From Tillus elongatus (taxonomy: Eukaryota > Arthropoda > Insecta > Coleoptera > Cleridae), in the NCBI GenBank assembly GCA_964006375.1, contig OZ023265.1:118216858-118280857 (forward strand): a DNA stretch of 64,000 nucleotides, given 5' to 3'. Both the position numbers and the translations under genes were made by a program. Every line of letters begins with the position of its first letter. Within the stretch, counting starts at the first letter, position 1. Of this stretch, positions 30,822 to 41,069 are shown in pieces. The notes beneath the pieces were generated by a model. The model did no database searches, had not been told where the DNA came from, and was given only the letters and a program-made list of their open reading frames with translations.

Positions 30822-31600
30822 TCCTAGGATCGCAAGTTGTTTTAGATCTATTGAAAATTGTTGAAGTTCCCGTTGACCACGTCGTTTTCTTTGACAATTA
30901 TTTCTCAAGTTATAAACGTTTGACTACTCCTAGAGAGCTGAGTAAGCGAACAACTGGTACAGTGTGCGATGCCCCCATTAAAAATGCCCACTTACAGCTT
31001 ACAAAGAAGTGATGAAAATGGATCGGGATATTATAATTAGCGTTATAATATAGAAATTTCCTTTTTATTTGTGAAATAGAACGATAAGAGTGTAGTAACT
31101 ATGACAACGAATTAGGATTTATTGGAACCAATGGTACAAATCAAGCGATGGTCTACAAAGAAGAAGGAAAACATATATGTGCCTCAACCCCAGCTGATCA
31201 AAATCTATAACTCATTAAAGGGGGGTGTAGATCTATTGCACCACCACGGGGTAAACAACTATAGAATTAGCACTCACGGGAAAAAATGATGATGGGTTCT
31301 GTTCACCCATATGATAAATATGCTTGATATAAATGCATGGAAACTTTATACAATAAGTAATCAAAATGGACTTGTTACTGTTTCAACGAAACATAACTCG
31401 CCATTACCTTCAAACATGCCGAAAGGCCATACAAAGAAGGTCAGCTTCAAATAGACTATCGCGTTCACTACCACGAAGCATCTTAGATGATCCTGTGGGT
31501 CATTTTCCTCAACAACAGATCAGATGTCGACAATGCCACATGAGTCAGGTGGAGGTGCGAAAAATGTAAAGTGACGCTTTGAACTGAGAAGAAAGATTGT
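30822..31600 (+). pseudogene. piggyBac-type transposase, C-terminal part
   Basis: LGSQVVLDLLKIVEVPVDHV, then VVFFDNYFSSYKRL (second catalytic Asp in FFDN), RTTGTVCDAPIKNA, NDKSVVTMTTN, RWSTKKKENIYVPQPQLI and YNSLKGGVDLL (last Asp in GGVD), YRISTHGKKWW and ATHMINMLDINAWKLY-like residues. This is the expected continuation of the fragment ending at 29117, in the correct order. Stops near 31012, 31050, 31065, 31287 and after 31560 disable it. There is no piggyBac TTAA-flanked terminus that I can identify. Confidence 0.88.
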
Positions 31601-31841
31601 TTTAAAATCATTCATACTCAAATATAAATTAACTATGCGATACCATAAGATTTTTATTTGTGTCTAATTACAATTTTCAATAAAAATTTACTACAGTCTA
31701 CCCTTGATTATCTCGTTTTACCCGTTTGAGTATACCCATTTTTTTATATCAATTTTTTTCGCTAAGTGAAGGTTGGATCCTGTGATGAGCACTGATAAGC
31801 ACACTTGGAGAACCCAAATCACCACAACACATTTTACACAA

Positions 31842-31881
31842 CCTGACGATCGTTTTACTAACCACTTTAGCGTCATCAGAG
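31842..31881 (-). ncRNA. Hammerhead-ribozyme-like motif, family 1, degenerate
   Basis: Minus strand: CTGATGA, stem II CGCTAA...GTTAGT, then AAAAC in place of GAAAC, ACG-AT-CGT (stem III) and C at the cleavage position, AGG. The core G after stem II is lost, so it is probably inactive. It sits in the same place relative to the open frame as in the other family 1 copies. Confidence 0.6.
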
Positions 31882-32135
31882 AATAATTTCTCAATATCTT
31901 ATGTCCACAACTCTGTTTATATTCCTCTGCAGGTAGTCGGTCACTAACGATTTAGGGAATTCACTTAGGTTCAACGACACAAAAATTAACATATTTCGTT
32001 CGGTGGAAATATCTTAAATCTTTTATTATCTATCGGACGTGCTTCTGTCGGTATTTTTTGTAAAGTAATCTATCAGGAGACTACCCATAGGCGGCGGAGC
32101 GAGATTCATACACTTTTTATTATTGCTATATTTAG

Positions 32136-32218
<83 letters not shown>
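32136..32218. repeat. (TA)n inside Penelope-like copy P1
   Basis: About 83 bp of TA between the GIY-YIG domain and the C-terminal tail. Confidence 0.97.
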
Positions 32219-32219
<1 letters not shown>

Positions 32220-32945
32220 TTTCTTCGAAGGCATTTAGCTGTCCTAGCTGTCCTGATTGCCTAACATTTTTTAGATTCTCCTTATTAACGTGGTGATTAT
32301 TATCCCAAATATGTCGGGCAACGGAAGATGCAGCTATAATACCGTATCTTAATTGTGCTAAATGTTCTTTGAATCTAATTTCAATACATCTTTTTGTTTG
32401 TCCAGCATATTTAAGATCACAGTCTTTACCACTTATTTCATAAATTCCCGAGATTTTGAGCGTACTATATATCCTTGTCTTTTGAGTTACCTAGCAAGTT
32501 TGTTAAAGTATTTTTTGTGGAAAATGTTAGTTGCAAATTGTCTTTTAAAAAAATGCTATCTAGCCCCCGTGTGATTCTAGGTTTAAAAGGTAAGCAAACA
32601 AAGTTTTATTCGGCTTTCTCTCTTCTTGATTCCGCTAACATTTTCTTTGTTTTCTGTTTGTTAATTAATTTCTCCACTATGCAAGCAGTGTAACCGTTAC
32701 ATTCGGCCACGTTCTTAATATAGTTTAATTCTTTGGTATATCTATTTTTACTTAAAGGAAAATTAATTAACCTATTTGCTAAAAAATTCAGGTTGGCCAT
32801 TTTTTGTGCGTACGTATGATGTTTGTCATTCGGAAGGTGACTTAGAGTGGTGTGTTCCTTCCTATGGACATCGAACTCTAAACTGTCTGTATTTTTGATA
32901 ACTAATACATCTAGAAAAGGTAATTTATTATTATTTTCTAATTAT

Positions 32946-33895
32946 ATTTAGTACATCTAGAAAGGGTAATTTATTATTAATAACTAATTATACTAGTAAT
33001 CAAAAAAACTGACACTTTAGAGTTCGATGTCCATAGAAAGGAAACCACCACTCTAAGTTACATCCCGAATGACTCACATCATACGTACGCACAAAAAAAT
33101 GGCTGAATTTTTTAGTAAACAGGTTAATTAATTTTCCTTTAAATAAAAATAGATACACCAAAGAATTAAAGTATATTAAGAACGTGGCCGAATATAACGG
33201 ATAGACTGCTTGCTTAGTGAAGAAATTAATTAACAAAAAAAAAGTTAGCAGATTCACCGACCTTTAGAAGAGATAACGCCGAAAAAAAACTTTGTTTGCT
33301 TACCATTTAAACCTCGAATCACGAGGGGTCTAGATAGCATTTTTTTTAAATCCATTTTGCAACTAACATTTTCGACAAAAAAATGCTTTAAAAAACTTGC
33401 TAGGTAACCCAAAATACAAGGATAGTACGGCGAAAAAGTCGGGAACTTATGAAATAACTTGTAAAGATTGTGATCTTAAATACATCGGACAAACAAAAAG
33501 ATCTATTGAAAATAGATTCAAAGAACATTTAGCACAATTAAGATACGGTACTATAGATAGATCTTCCGTTGCCCAACATATTTAGGATAATAATCACCAC
33601 GTTAATGAGGAGAATCTAAAATTAATAAAAAATGTTAGACAACAAGGACACCTAAACGCCTTCGAAACTATATATATTATATTGTTAAATACAGTAATAA
33701 CAAAAAGTGTGCGAATCTTGCTCCGCCGCCTATGTATAGTCTCCTGATAGATTACTTTACAAAAAATACCGGCCGAAGCACGTCCGAAAGATAATAAAAG
33801 AATTCAGATATTTCCGCCAAACGAAATAAGTGTGTCGTTGAACCTCTCTAAATCGTTAATGACCGACTACCTGCAGAAGAATATAAATAGATAAA
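32946..33895 (+). pseudogene. Penelope-like element family 1, copy P2
   Basis: Plus-strand mirror of P1: LEFDVHRKETTTLSYIP, NRYTKELKYIKNVAEYNG, then a GIY-YIG domain at 33397-33585 (SGTYEITCKDCDLKYIGQTK with intact YIG, RFKEHLAQLRYG), a stop where WDNNHH begins, and a C-terminal tail to about 33895. The TA run here is short (33669-33682). With P1 it forms an inverted repeat centred near 32950. Only the C-terminal third of the element is present. Confidence 0.87.
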
Positions 33896-33936
33896 TACAC
33901 TTGGAGAACCCAAATCACCACAACACATTTAAAAGA

Positions 33937-33977
33937 CCTGACGATCGTTTCACTAACCAAGTTAGCGTCATCAGAGG
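33937..33977 (-). ncRNA. Hammerhead-ribozyme-like motif, family 1
   Basis: Minus strand in order: CCT, CTGATGA (core CUGANGA), stem II CGCTAAC-TTG-GTTAGTG (with one G.U pair; its last G is also core G12), AAAC completing GAAAC, ACG-AT-CGT as a three-base-pair stem III, C at the cleavage position, AGG pairing with the first CCT as stem I. All core positions are conserved. Penelope-like elements are known to carry minimal hammerheads of this layout. Confidence 0.82.
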
Positions 33978-34318
33978 ATGAAAAATCACCTTATATACTG
34001 GATCTTAGATAAAGAAACGGAAGCGAGAGGGGAGCACGTCGCAGGCAAATTCTGCAGTGTCGTGTATTTTTTATAACGGGACGAGGTCTTTGAACTGTCT
34101 TTATTACCTTATCTGAAAGGTGTCGATCTCTAATAATTTTGGAAAAGTTTAACGACAACTAAATTAACATAGTTTCGTTTGGCGGAAATATCTGTATTCT
34201 TATGTTATCTCTAGGGCGTGTTGAAACGAGGGAATTCATTTTAGAAAGCAATCGTTCAGGTGACTTGTAACCGGCGGTGGAGAAACGTTGATACATTTTT
34301 TGTTGTAACTATATTTAG

Positions 34319-34319
<1 letters not shown>

Positions 34320-34414
<95 letters not shown>
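34320..34414. repeat. (TA)n inside Penelope-like copy P3
   Basis: About 95 bp of TA at the same point of the element as in P1 and P4. Confidence 0.97.
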
Positions 34415-34416
<2 letters not shown>

Positions 34417-34943
34417 TGTCCTGATTGACTAACATTTTTTTGTTAATTTTAGATTATCTTCATTAACGTGATGATTATTATCCCAAATATGTCGAGCGAC
34501 GGAAGATCCATCTATAGTACCGTATCGTAATTGGGCTAAGTCTTCTTTGAATCTAATTCCAATCGCTATTTTTGTTTGGTTCGGATTTCTCAAAAAAAGG
34601 GGGTCTAGGTAGCATTTTTAAAAAAGCCAACTTGCAGCTAACATTTTCGACAAAAAATACCTTAAAAACTTGCTAGTTAACCCAAAAGACAAGGATATCA
34701 CGGCCAAAATGTCGGGAATTTATTAAATAAGTTGTACAGATTGTAATCTTAAGTACGTCGGACAAACAAAAAGATCGATTGGAATTAGAGTCAAAGAACA
34801 CTTAGCCCAATTACGATACGGTACCATACATAGATCTTCCGTCGCCCGATATATTTGGGATAATAATTATCACGTTAATGAGAATAATATTAAGAAATTA
34901 AGAAAAAATGTCAGACAACCAGGACAGCTAAACGCGTTCGCGA

Positions 34944-34944
<1 letters not shown>

Positions 34945-35013
<69 letters not shown>
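34945..35013. repeat. (TA)n inside Penelope-like copy P4
   Basis: About 69 bp of TA at the conserved position. Confidence 0.97.
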
Positions 35014-35016
<3 letters not shown>

Positions 35017-35375
35017 TAAATATTGTTACAACAAAAAATGTATGAATGTTTCTCTACCGCCGATTACAAGTCACCTGATCGATTGCTTTATAAAATAAAT
35101 TCCCACGTTTCAACACGTCTTAGAGATAACATAAGATTGCAGATATGTCCACCAAACGAAACTATGTTAATTTCGCTGCCGTTGAACCTTCCCAAGATTA
35201 TTAGAGATCGACACCTTTTAGATAAGGTAATAAAGACAGTTCAAAGATCTCGTCCGGCGATAAAAATACTACACTGCAGAATTTGCCTGCGACGAGTTCC
35301 CCTCTAGGTTCCGTTTATTTACCTAAGACTCGGTATATAAGGTGATGTTAGTTTTTAAAGTAGTTAGAATTTTTC

Positions 35376-35421
35376 ATCCTTTGATGACGTTAATTTGGTT
35401 AGTGAACGATAGTCAGGTCTT
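35376..35421 (+). ncRNA. Hammerhead-ribozyme-like motif, family 1, degenerate
   Basis: Same layout as 33937-33977, but the core reads TTGATGA instead of CTGATGA, the GAAAC block has lost an A (GTGAACG), and stem III is GATAGTC-like. Probably inactive. Confidence 0.6.
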
Positions 35422-35515
35422 TCATAATGTGTTGTGGTGATTTGGGTTCTCCAAATGTACTTATCAGTGCTCGTCATAGGTTCCAATCTTCACTTAGTGA
35501 ATATAAATGGAATTG

Positions 35516-35640
35516 AGGGTATAAAATATTTAGAATTATCATCCTCTGATGACGCGAACCTGGTTAGTGAAACGATCGTCAGGTTTTTTTAAATATGTTG
35601 CGGTGATTTGGGTTATCCAAATGTGCTTATATGTTTTTTA
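35516..35640 (+). mobile_element. Isolated terminal piece of Penelope-like family 1 (P5)
   Basis: Begins near GAGGGTATAAAATATTTAG, carries a hammerhead-like motif at 35543-35583, and ends GTTGCGGTGATTTGGGTTAT. It repeats the end of P4 in direct orientation and has no coding part. Confidence 0.75.
35543..35583 (+). ncRNA. Hammerhead-ribozyme-like motif, family 1
   Basis: CCT, CTGATGA, stem II CGCGAAC-CTG-GTTAGTG (one mismatch), AAAC, ACG-AT-CGT, C, AGG. The core CUGANGA and GAAAC positions and the GUC cleavage triplet are intact. Confidence 0.78.
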
Positions 35641-36337
35641 ATGCAAGTGTTACTTGCTTTTAAATAATATCTCAAAACTATTTCCACATGTTTTACGTTT
35701 TTGACTTCTCCAGAAATTCGGTGTGCACTAAGGGGTTAAAAAAAGTGAGTCAGTAAGTGAATGAAAAGTCCAGCCGAGCAGATGCGTTAGTAGTGAATTT
35801 TCACAAAAATTATTTTCCATAAAAACTAGTTAGTTAAATAATTAATAAAAGTTGAAAGAAATAACAAAAAAAAGTCTGTGGTAAAAAAGTTTATGCAGCA
35901 TATAGGAAGAAAAGCATGCATTTCAGGATATGTCAGAAATTCTTAGTCTATTAAATCTGTTAGTTTGAAGTTAGATCTGGTATTTGTCAATAATACACAA
36001 ACAATGTAACCATAGATTATGCAATATATACAAACCCTAATTTAATTTTTTTTTGTATCTTTCATCACCTTTACCCAGAACAGCATTTGTTTTGTCAATA
36101 AAATTTTAATAAGTTGATTTTATGATACCAAATTTTTTTTACCTTGAACTCTCCTTTTGAGAAAAAACTTTAAATGTCCAACATTCAATTTTCCATGAAG
36201 CTAGAAAATTAAAATTTGATATCTGTATGCACTGTAGTCTAAAGGAAACTTGTTACAAATTTCATTAAAATTACAAAAGTTTTTCAGAAGAAAATGATTT
36301 TTTTCCAGTCTGAACTTTTTGGGCAACCATTAGATGA
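35641..36337. other. No gene seen; one CMR end remnant
   Basis: A CMR end block in degenerate form is near 35770-35820 (GATGCGTTAGTAGTGAATTT). The rest is AT-rich without supported features. Confidence 0.4.
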
Positions 36338-37425
36338 TATCCATGTACAACAGATAGATAGATCCATTGGGATAGCAGCGCTTGGATGCAAAAGGCCTAT
36401 ACGGCTCATTAAGTAATGTACAACCTACAAGACCCATGATAACATATGTATAGGTGGTTCGGTGCGCGAAAATGCAGCAGGGGGTGGCGATCGGTATGGT
36501 AAGTGGGGCACATAGGCTGGCCTGCCTATGCGTCACGGAAGCCATGAAGACCACCCCGAAGGCAGCATTGGAAGTCCTTTTGGACCTGCCTCCACTGCAC
36601 ATATTTATATAAAGATAAGTTCGCTTAGTGGTACATAGGATAATGCAAAGTTAACACCGATTAGCCAGCCAACAACATGAGACAGAGTATCAGAAATAAT
36701 ACAATTAACTGAAGGCAAAACCAATTTAGGGAACGCCCGTTCCCAAGTATAGCTCTAAGAAATTTTTCAATATAGGAATAAAGGAAAGAGAAAGATGGAT
36801 AAATTCTGTATAGTGACAACACAAATAGTAAGGTACCCCGACGGATCCAAGACGAAAACACGTGTCGGATCTGGGCTCCATAAAATAACGCCAACAGCTA
36901 AAATGTCAATAAACCGGTGAAAACACGGAACAAAATTTCAAGCCGAGATGGCTCCAATACAATGTTGCGCAAAACAGTGTCGAGCAAGGGGTGATAAACC
37001 ATATACTCGAAGAGCCAAGCGGTGCTTAAAGCACCTAAGGCAATGTAAAGATAGTATGGAACTCTCTGACAACCCTAATAGAGCCAGAAAATCGAAATAA
37101 AGTGACATTATCATGGGTTCCAGCACATGAGGGTCATAAAGGAAACGAAAAGGCAAATGAACTCGCCAAGAAAAGAGCGTCCCGATAGGTCCTGAACATT
37201 GTTCCGAGCTAGCTAGATCGAGCATAAGGAAATACATCAATGAATGGACCCGAGACAAAACACTGGAATAATGGAAAAGCTCTCCTCATCAGAGACAGGC
37301 CAAAGAGTTTATAAAAGAAAACTATTCTAAGTTCACAAAAGAATTACCAGTAAGGAATAGAGCAGGACACTGTCAACTCAATAAGCATATGAACAAAATG
37401 AGTCTGGCAAACGAAATACCTTTAA
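36338..37425 (+). pseudogene. Dead I/R1-like non-LTR retroelement, RNase H region
   Basis: Plus-strand pieces: HRLACLCVTEAMKTTPKAAL followed by EVLLDLPPLHIFI (the region between reverse transcriptase and RNase H, closely parallel to QACLMITGAISTAPSVALEV in the ORF2 at 57949-61596), YPDGSKTKTRVGSGLH (first RNase H Asp), VTLSWVPAHEGHKGNEKANE (PGHxG-like block with G changed to A), and KELPVRNRAGHCQLNKHMNK. Stops are numerous and some blocks are missing. It is 5'-truncated and ends abruptly near the start of the next Penelope-like copy. Confidence 0.82.
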
Positions 37426-37462
37426 CTCTATTATAAAATTCATTGATTGTTGTTGTCCTTAC

Positions 37463-38115
37463 TTGGTGAAACTGGTCCATACTACATACAGACTGGAGAC
37501 TACTTCTCTGGTTTCAATAATTAAGCAAATAGCATTTAATAATGGCTACTCTTTTAAAATAATAGATAAAATGATCGAGAGAAAAGAATACAAACTAGCC
37601 ATTAATTTAATTTATCCAAATATTAGAGACAAAAAAGACAACAGGTATGTTTCGATAACTTATTTTGGAACCATTTCAGAAAACATGTCAAAAATTTTAA
37701 ATACCTGTACAAATACAAAGGTAGCTTTTAAATCTTACAACACGACGCGTGATCTGCTATTTAACGCGAAAGAAAAATCTTGTTTCTTGACAAAAGCTGG
37801 AGTTTATAAATTAGCTTGTACACATTGTAACGCAATCTACATACGTCAAACTTCTAGAAATTTTAATACCCGATAAAAAGAACATATGTCTGCATTTAGA
37901 AATAACCAGGCTGAGACATCTACGTTTGCAAAATATATTATTGATACGGAACATAGACTCACAGTGACAACATTTTTGTAATGAGAAACGTAAACTAGAT
38001 TTTTTTGAAGCTTTAGAAATCAAAAAGCACACACGCGACAATAGCTGCCTTGTTTTAAATGAGCAACCTGATTTAATTAATTTCCCTTTCTTGGGTATTT
38101 TTCTTCCTAATTAAA
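37463..38115 (+). pseudogene. Penelope-like protein, linker and GIY-YIG domain, broken
   Basis: An open stretch of 137 codons: SLVSIIKQIAFNNGYSFKII, YVSITYFGTISENMSKILN and the GIY-YIG endonuclease start GVYKLACTHCNAIYIRQTSR (YIG changed to YIR). A stop at 37874-37876 replaces the residue before KEH; the sequence then continues HMSAFRNNQAETSTFAKYII and, after a frameshift near 37975, LDFFEALEIKKHTRD and ends FPFLG near 38095. The domain order matches the C-terminal half of Penelope-like proteins. The reverse transcriptase core is absent. Confidence 0.83.
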
Positions 38116-38444
38116 TAAGTCAAAGAACATAAATTTAACTATTCTTTCAAAAAAGTTGTAATAAGATAATGAGTTGATGTATGTCGATACTTTCATTGTA
38201 TAGAGTCTGCTTTATTACTGTTATTGTTTAGTTATTCTATTGTTGTAACTGTTATTATAGTTATTATAGGCTAGTTCTACTCTTATGTTAAATATTGACA
38301 CCCATCACGTAGACATTTTGAAAGCCTCATCTGTCATCTGTTTCATTTTATTTTCAATTTGATGAATTTTTTGATGAAAACATCATAACATAGCAACATA
38401 TCTTTATCTGTAGTTTTCATGATTTCGTACTAATTCAATTTTTA

Positions 38445-38485
38445 TCTGTCTGAGGATGCTGCCAAGCAGCAAAACTAGTCACAGA
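38445..38485 (+). ncRNA. Hammerhead-ribozyme-like motif, family 2
   Basis: Stem I TCTGT...ACAGA (five pairs), core CTGAGGA, stem II GCTGC-CAA-GCAGC (five pairs, 3-nt loop), AAAAC where GAAAC is expected (core G changed to A), minimal stem III AC-TA-GT and C at the cleavage position. The sister copy at 52931-52975 has the intact GAAAC but a different core change, so the family ancestor probably had a complete core. Confidence 0.75.
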
Positions 38486-38870
38486 AACGTTGAAGAACAT
38501 CCGAGAACATCTAGAATTCATAAGGACCTCTTGCTACAGTTAGCTTACGCGCTGGCTACGCCCTTCACCTACAGAAACAAAACACAACAGTGAATCCAGA
38601 GAAGTAGTCTCCAAGTCTGTATGTTCTATTATAAAACACATTTTTATTTCTAATACTTTCAAACAAGCAGGCAGTCTGTTAAAAAATTTGCGAGGCTCCT
38701 ATTCGATGCAGTGGAATTGGCAATTTGTTACCATAACATGTATTATAGCCATGATGTTAGTTTCCTTTGCACTTCTATTTTATGCATGTATAAAATGCAG
38801 GTAAGTATATAAACACCTCGATAAACACTTACTACAATACCATGTTGCTTAAGCAGCTCCCTACAACTCT

Positions 38871-39570
38871 TCAGTGGTCCTGCATTACTCGAAGCTCGAA
38901 CAGCTTTTTTTGTTGCAGCAGGACCTTAACCAACGGAGGTGAAAAACTCCATATCAGAATTCCATAAATTGCTACTGAGTAAAAGCTTGGAAAGTACGCT
39001 GTCCTCACCGCCTGGTAAGTTGCAACCTTCATCAGTTCACAACATACACCACACACGACCACCGTACACACAAATGTACAAACGCCATTTAAGAGAAGTA
39101 TCCAGAATAAAAGCAAGAGAGCTTGCGGTTTCAGGATTACAACTGATTTTACCTTGATACTAATTATTTGAGCCTTATTTTTATCTTTATTTAACTTATT
39201 AGTCCCAAACCAGTTCCTAGCATGACAAATGCAATTTTGTGACATCAACTCTGCTTCCTGAGCACTGCTAGTCTTGGACAAAAAGCTCGTATGATCTGCA
39301 TATAAATATGAACTGTACACATCAACTATATGTGCTAGGTCGTTTATATAGGTTGTAAATAGTACCGGGCCGAGTACTGGACCCTGTGGTACACCCACTT
39401 TTGGTCGAACACTGTCACCTAGATTTTCCATACCCATACTGATTTTTATAAAACAGCTATTCTTTTTATGAAATCCATAATACTCTTTTTTAACAGTTTT
39501 TGCAAATATCTCTGATATGGCACGCAAAACACAAATTGGTCTATAATTGTTACAAAAATATTTCATCAAG
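38871..39570 (-). pseudogene. Non-LTR reverse transcriptase fragment with an internal deletion
   Basis: NNYRPICVLRAISEIFAKTV, then SCFIKISMGMENLGDSVRPK, VGVPQGPVLGPVLFTTYIND (motif B), YLYADHTSFLSKTSSAQEAE (motif C, YADD changed to YADH), ARNWFGTNKLNKDKNKAQII, and C-terminal YQAVRTAYFPSFYSVAIYGI. Motif A is missing between the first two pieces, so an internal segment was lost. One frame stays open for 232 codons, but the catalytic Asp changes show it is dead. Jockey/CR1-group by style. Confidence 0.83.
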
Positions 39571-39994
39571 AGAATGCACCATGAAACAAGTCAGTTATCA
39601 CAATGTCTGTCATCGATAGCACTGTTTTTTTTTACTTCCACTGTTGGTCTTCCATAGGCTGTTTTTTTTCACTTTAATATTTTCTTTTAATTCTTCCCCT
39701 CTCAGCGCCCCTAGTCCTGTAGCATTCTTGGGAGTTGAAACCACAACATTTCCCTTGTGGTTTATGCAGACAGGGCTGGTTCTAAGCATATTGATCAAAC
39801 AAATTTTCAAAAGCTGACCGTCAGATAATTCGCAAAATCACAATCTAAAAATGTAAGCACCTATGTCAAATGTGATCTGGATTTTTGTAATTCTATCAGA
39901 AACTTGATACAAATATTTTAAATTTTGAAGGGCTTTAAAGATTACCTATCTTTGTGTATAGCATCTTTTATTAATATTAGTAATCTGCTATTAG
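39571..39994. other. No gene seen
   Basis: Probably more of the dead retroelement's upstream sequence and flanking DNA; no motif could be supported. Confidence 0.35.
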
Positions 39995-40231
39995 GCTTGG
40001 ACAAGAAACTGAGTGCCGGCTGTATATTGACTCAATATGGAGAGTCACGAAACAGCAGATCACATGCTATGCTCCTGCTCGGCTGCGGACAAGACAAGAC
40101 CCAACTTGTACCAGAGGTTCTGGATCAACTATCGCCCCCAAAAATTATCGACCTCTGTAAGAGGCTGGATTTGATGGGTGAAATGGGCGTGTGCCAAAAT
40201 AGACCTTAAGGTTGCAGTGGAGGCTTACTCA
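39995..40231 (+). mobile_element. 3' end of an I/R1-like element of the 57949-61596 family
   Basis: The translated pieces GQETECRL, DQLSPPKIIDLCKRLDLMGE correspond to GQETECRLCMEN and DQLSPAKVIDLCRRLDLLGE at the C-terminus of the intact ORF2. The 3' untranslated part also matches (AATAGACCTTAAGGTTGCAG versus AATAGACCTTATGGTCGCGG), and it ends CATAACCTAAC, a short form of the CCTAA tail. Several frameshifts are present. Confidence 0.85.
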
Positions 40232-40981
40232 CAACATAACCTAACAAGCACCTTATGTGCAAACATTACATAATTACATATAATTTCCAGTCCGACTCTG
40301 GCCGGCCTTGGTAAGCTGGGAAACTGCATGGTCCTGTCAACTTTGTTTAGCAAGGAATTATAACCTAAATATTAAACCGAAAATATTACTTTCTACTTTC
40401 TGTGGTGTAATAGTTATTAAAATTAGCTGTGTACAGTACCAGTCGAGATACCTTGTAGGTTTTATCACTTATAAATGTCTATTTACTGTAGGCATACCCT
40501 AATAGCATAGCATATTCTGTGCTAATATACTGTTCTGCAGATCCTGACACCTCCCGTATGAATATTGAAGGAAGGTTGGGGTTATACAATAATTGCCCAA
40601 ACAGAATTAGTCATTGGGTTGTTCATTGGGTTTTATACAAATATATTGAGTATGTAATCATACTGCATTACAGTTTCGAGTTGTTAACTACTTAACTTAT
40701 TTGTGTTCTGTGTTCTATTATAAGTGTACAAGAAATTGTAAATTTTGCAGTCAACAGGTTAGAGGTTATGACATAGATATCAATGTATTATGTATTCCTT
40801 TTTCTGCTGTGGCTTTGCTACCTTTGACCGCTCTCAAAATTTTAATATAACAAAGAAGGCTGTTATCAAATTACGTGAAATAGAATATGGTAAACATACG
40901 ACAAACGTGTGTAATATATAATATGAAGGTCGCCTATAAAATGACTTAATAAGTCAGCATATTGGAACCAACTTCACTTAC
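40232..40981 (-). other. No mobile element seen; probably first intron of the minus-strand gene
   Basis: No ORF or recognised repeat. If the exon at 40982-41069 is real, this is intron 1; no second exon could be recognised to the left. Confidence 0.35.
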
Positions 40982-41069
40982 CATTTGCATTTGTAGTTCC
41001 TTTGACATTTCTTGGCTGCTTCGGTAGACGTTTACCGGATGGCGGAAATTTAGATGTCCATTTCGCCAT
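40982..41069 (-). CDS. Candidate first coding exon of a host gene
   Basis: Minus strand: ATG at 41069 begins MAKWTSKFPPSGKRLPKQPR followed by NVKGTTNAN, 29 codons plus one base, then a consensus splice donor (AATG followed by GTAAGTG at 40981 and below). The ATG context is GATCATGG. The 29 residues are basic and Pro-rich with no signal peptide or known domain, and I do not recognise the protein. Codon use is balanced and the exon and upstream region are less AT-rich than the surroundings. The intron would be phase 1 and the rest of the gene would lie at lower coordinates, possibly outside the window. Confidence 0.55.

Larger units (their letters stand above)
31785..32945 (-). pseudogene. Penelope-like element family 1, copy P1 (5'-truncated)
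   Basis: Read on the minus strand from 32945: the very end of the reverse transcriptase (YFPFLDVLVIKN, LEFDVHRKEHTTLSH), a linker (KNRYTKELNYIKNVAECNGY), then a GIY-YIG endonuclease (SGIYEISGKDCDLKYAGQTK with YIG changed to YAG, RFKEHLAQLRYG, SVARHIWDNNHHVN), NAFEES, a (TA)n array at 32136-32218 that continues the frame as Tyr-Ile, and a C-terminal tail. A hammerhead-like motif lies downstream at 31842-31881. The catalytic reverse-transcriptase core is missing. It is head to head with P2. Confidence 0.88.
33896..34612 (-). pseudogene. Penelope-like element family 1, copy P3
   Basis: Minus strand: the start of GIY-YIG is missing; RFKEDLAQLRYGTIDGSSVARHI survives near 34480-34560, then the (TA)n at 34320-34414 and the C-terminal tail, followed by the hammerhead-like motif at 33937-33977. 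It is more 5'-truncated than P1 and head to head with P4 at about 34612. Confidence 0.83.
34613..35515 (+). pseudogene. Penelope-like element family 1, copy P4
   Basis: Plus strand: GIY-YIG with damage (SGIY then a stop, CTDCNLKYVGQTKRSIGIRV, KEHLAQLRYGT, SVARYIWDNNYHVN), NAFAS, the (TA)n at 34945-35013, and the C-terminal tail (CMNVSLPPITSHLIDCF, then a stop). An alternative frame is open at 35023-35307 but is probably a shadow. The copy ends through a degenerate hammerhead motif and TGTGTTGTGGTGATTTGGG. It forms an inverted repeat with P3. Confidence 0.85.
37440..38620 (+). mobile_element. Penelope-like element family 2 (C-terminal part and 3' end)
   Basis: Contains a broken GIY-YIG coding part (37463-38115), about 330 bp of AT-rich 3' sequence, a hammerhead-like motif (38445-38485) and the end block AGTAGTCTCCAAGTCTGTAT near 38600. 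The inverse of that end block also occurs at 37472-37502 and, with the 3' end, at 52806-52830. This family differs from family 1 in protein and ribozyme sequence. Confidence 0.8.

Noticed and set aside
35023..35307. 94-codon plus-strand frame beginning MLQQKMYECFSTADY
   Set aside because: It overlaps the Penelope-like C-terminal tail in a different frame from the one matching the GIY-YIG protein (CMNVSLPPITSHLID), so it is most likely a shadow.
31785..35640. Tandemly repeated motif blocks considered as a CRISPR-like array
   Set aside because: The blocks belong to Penelope-like copies with GIY-YIG coding parts; spacing is irregular and there are no spacers or cas genes.
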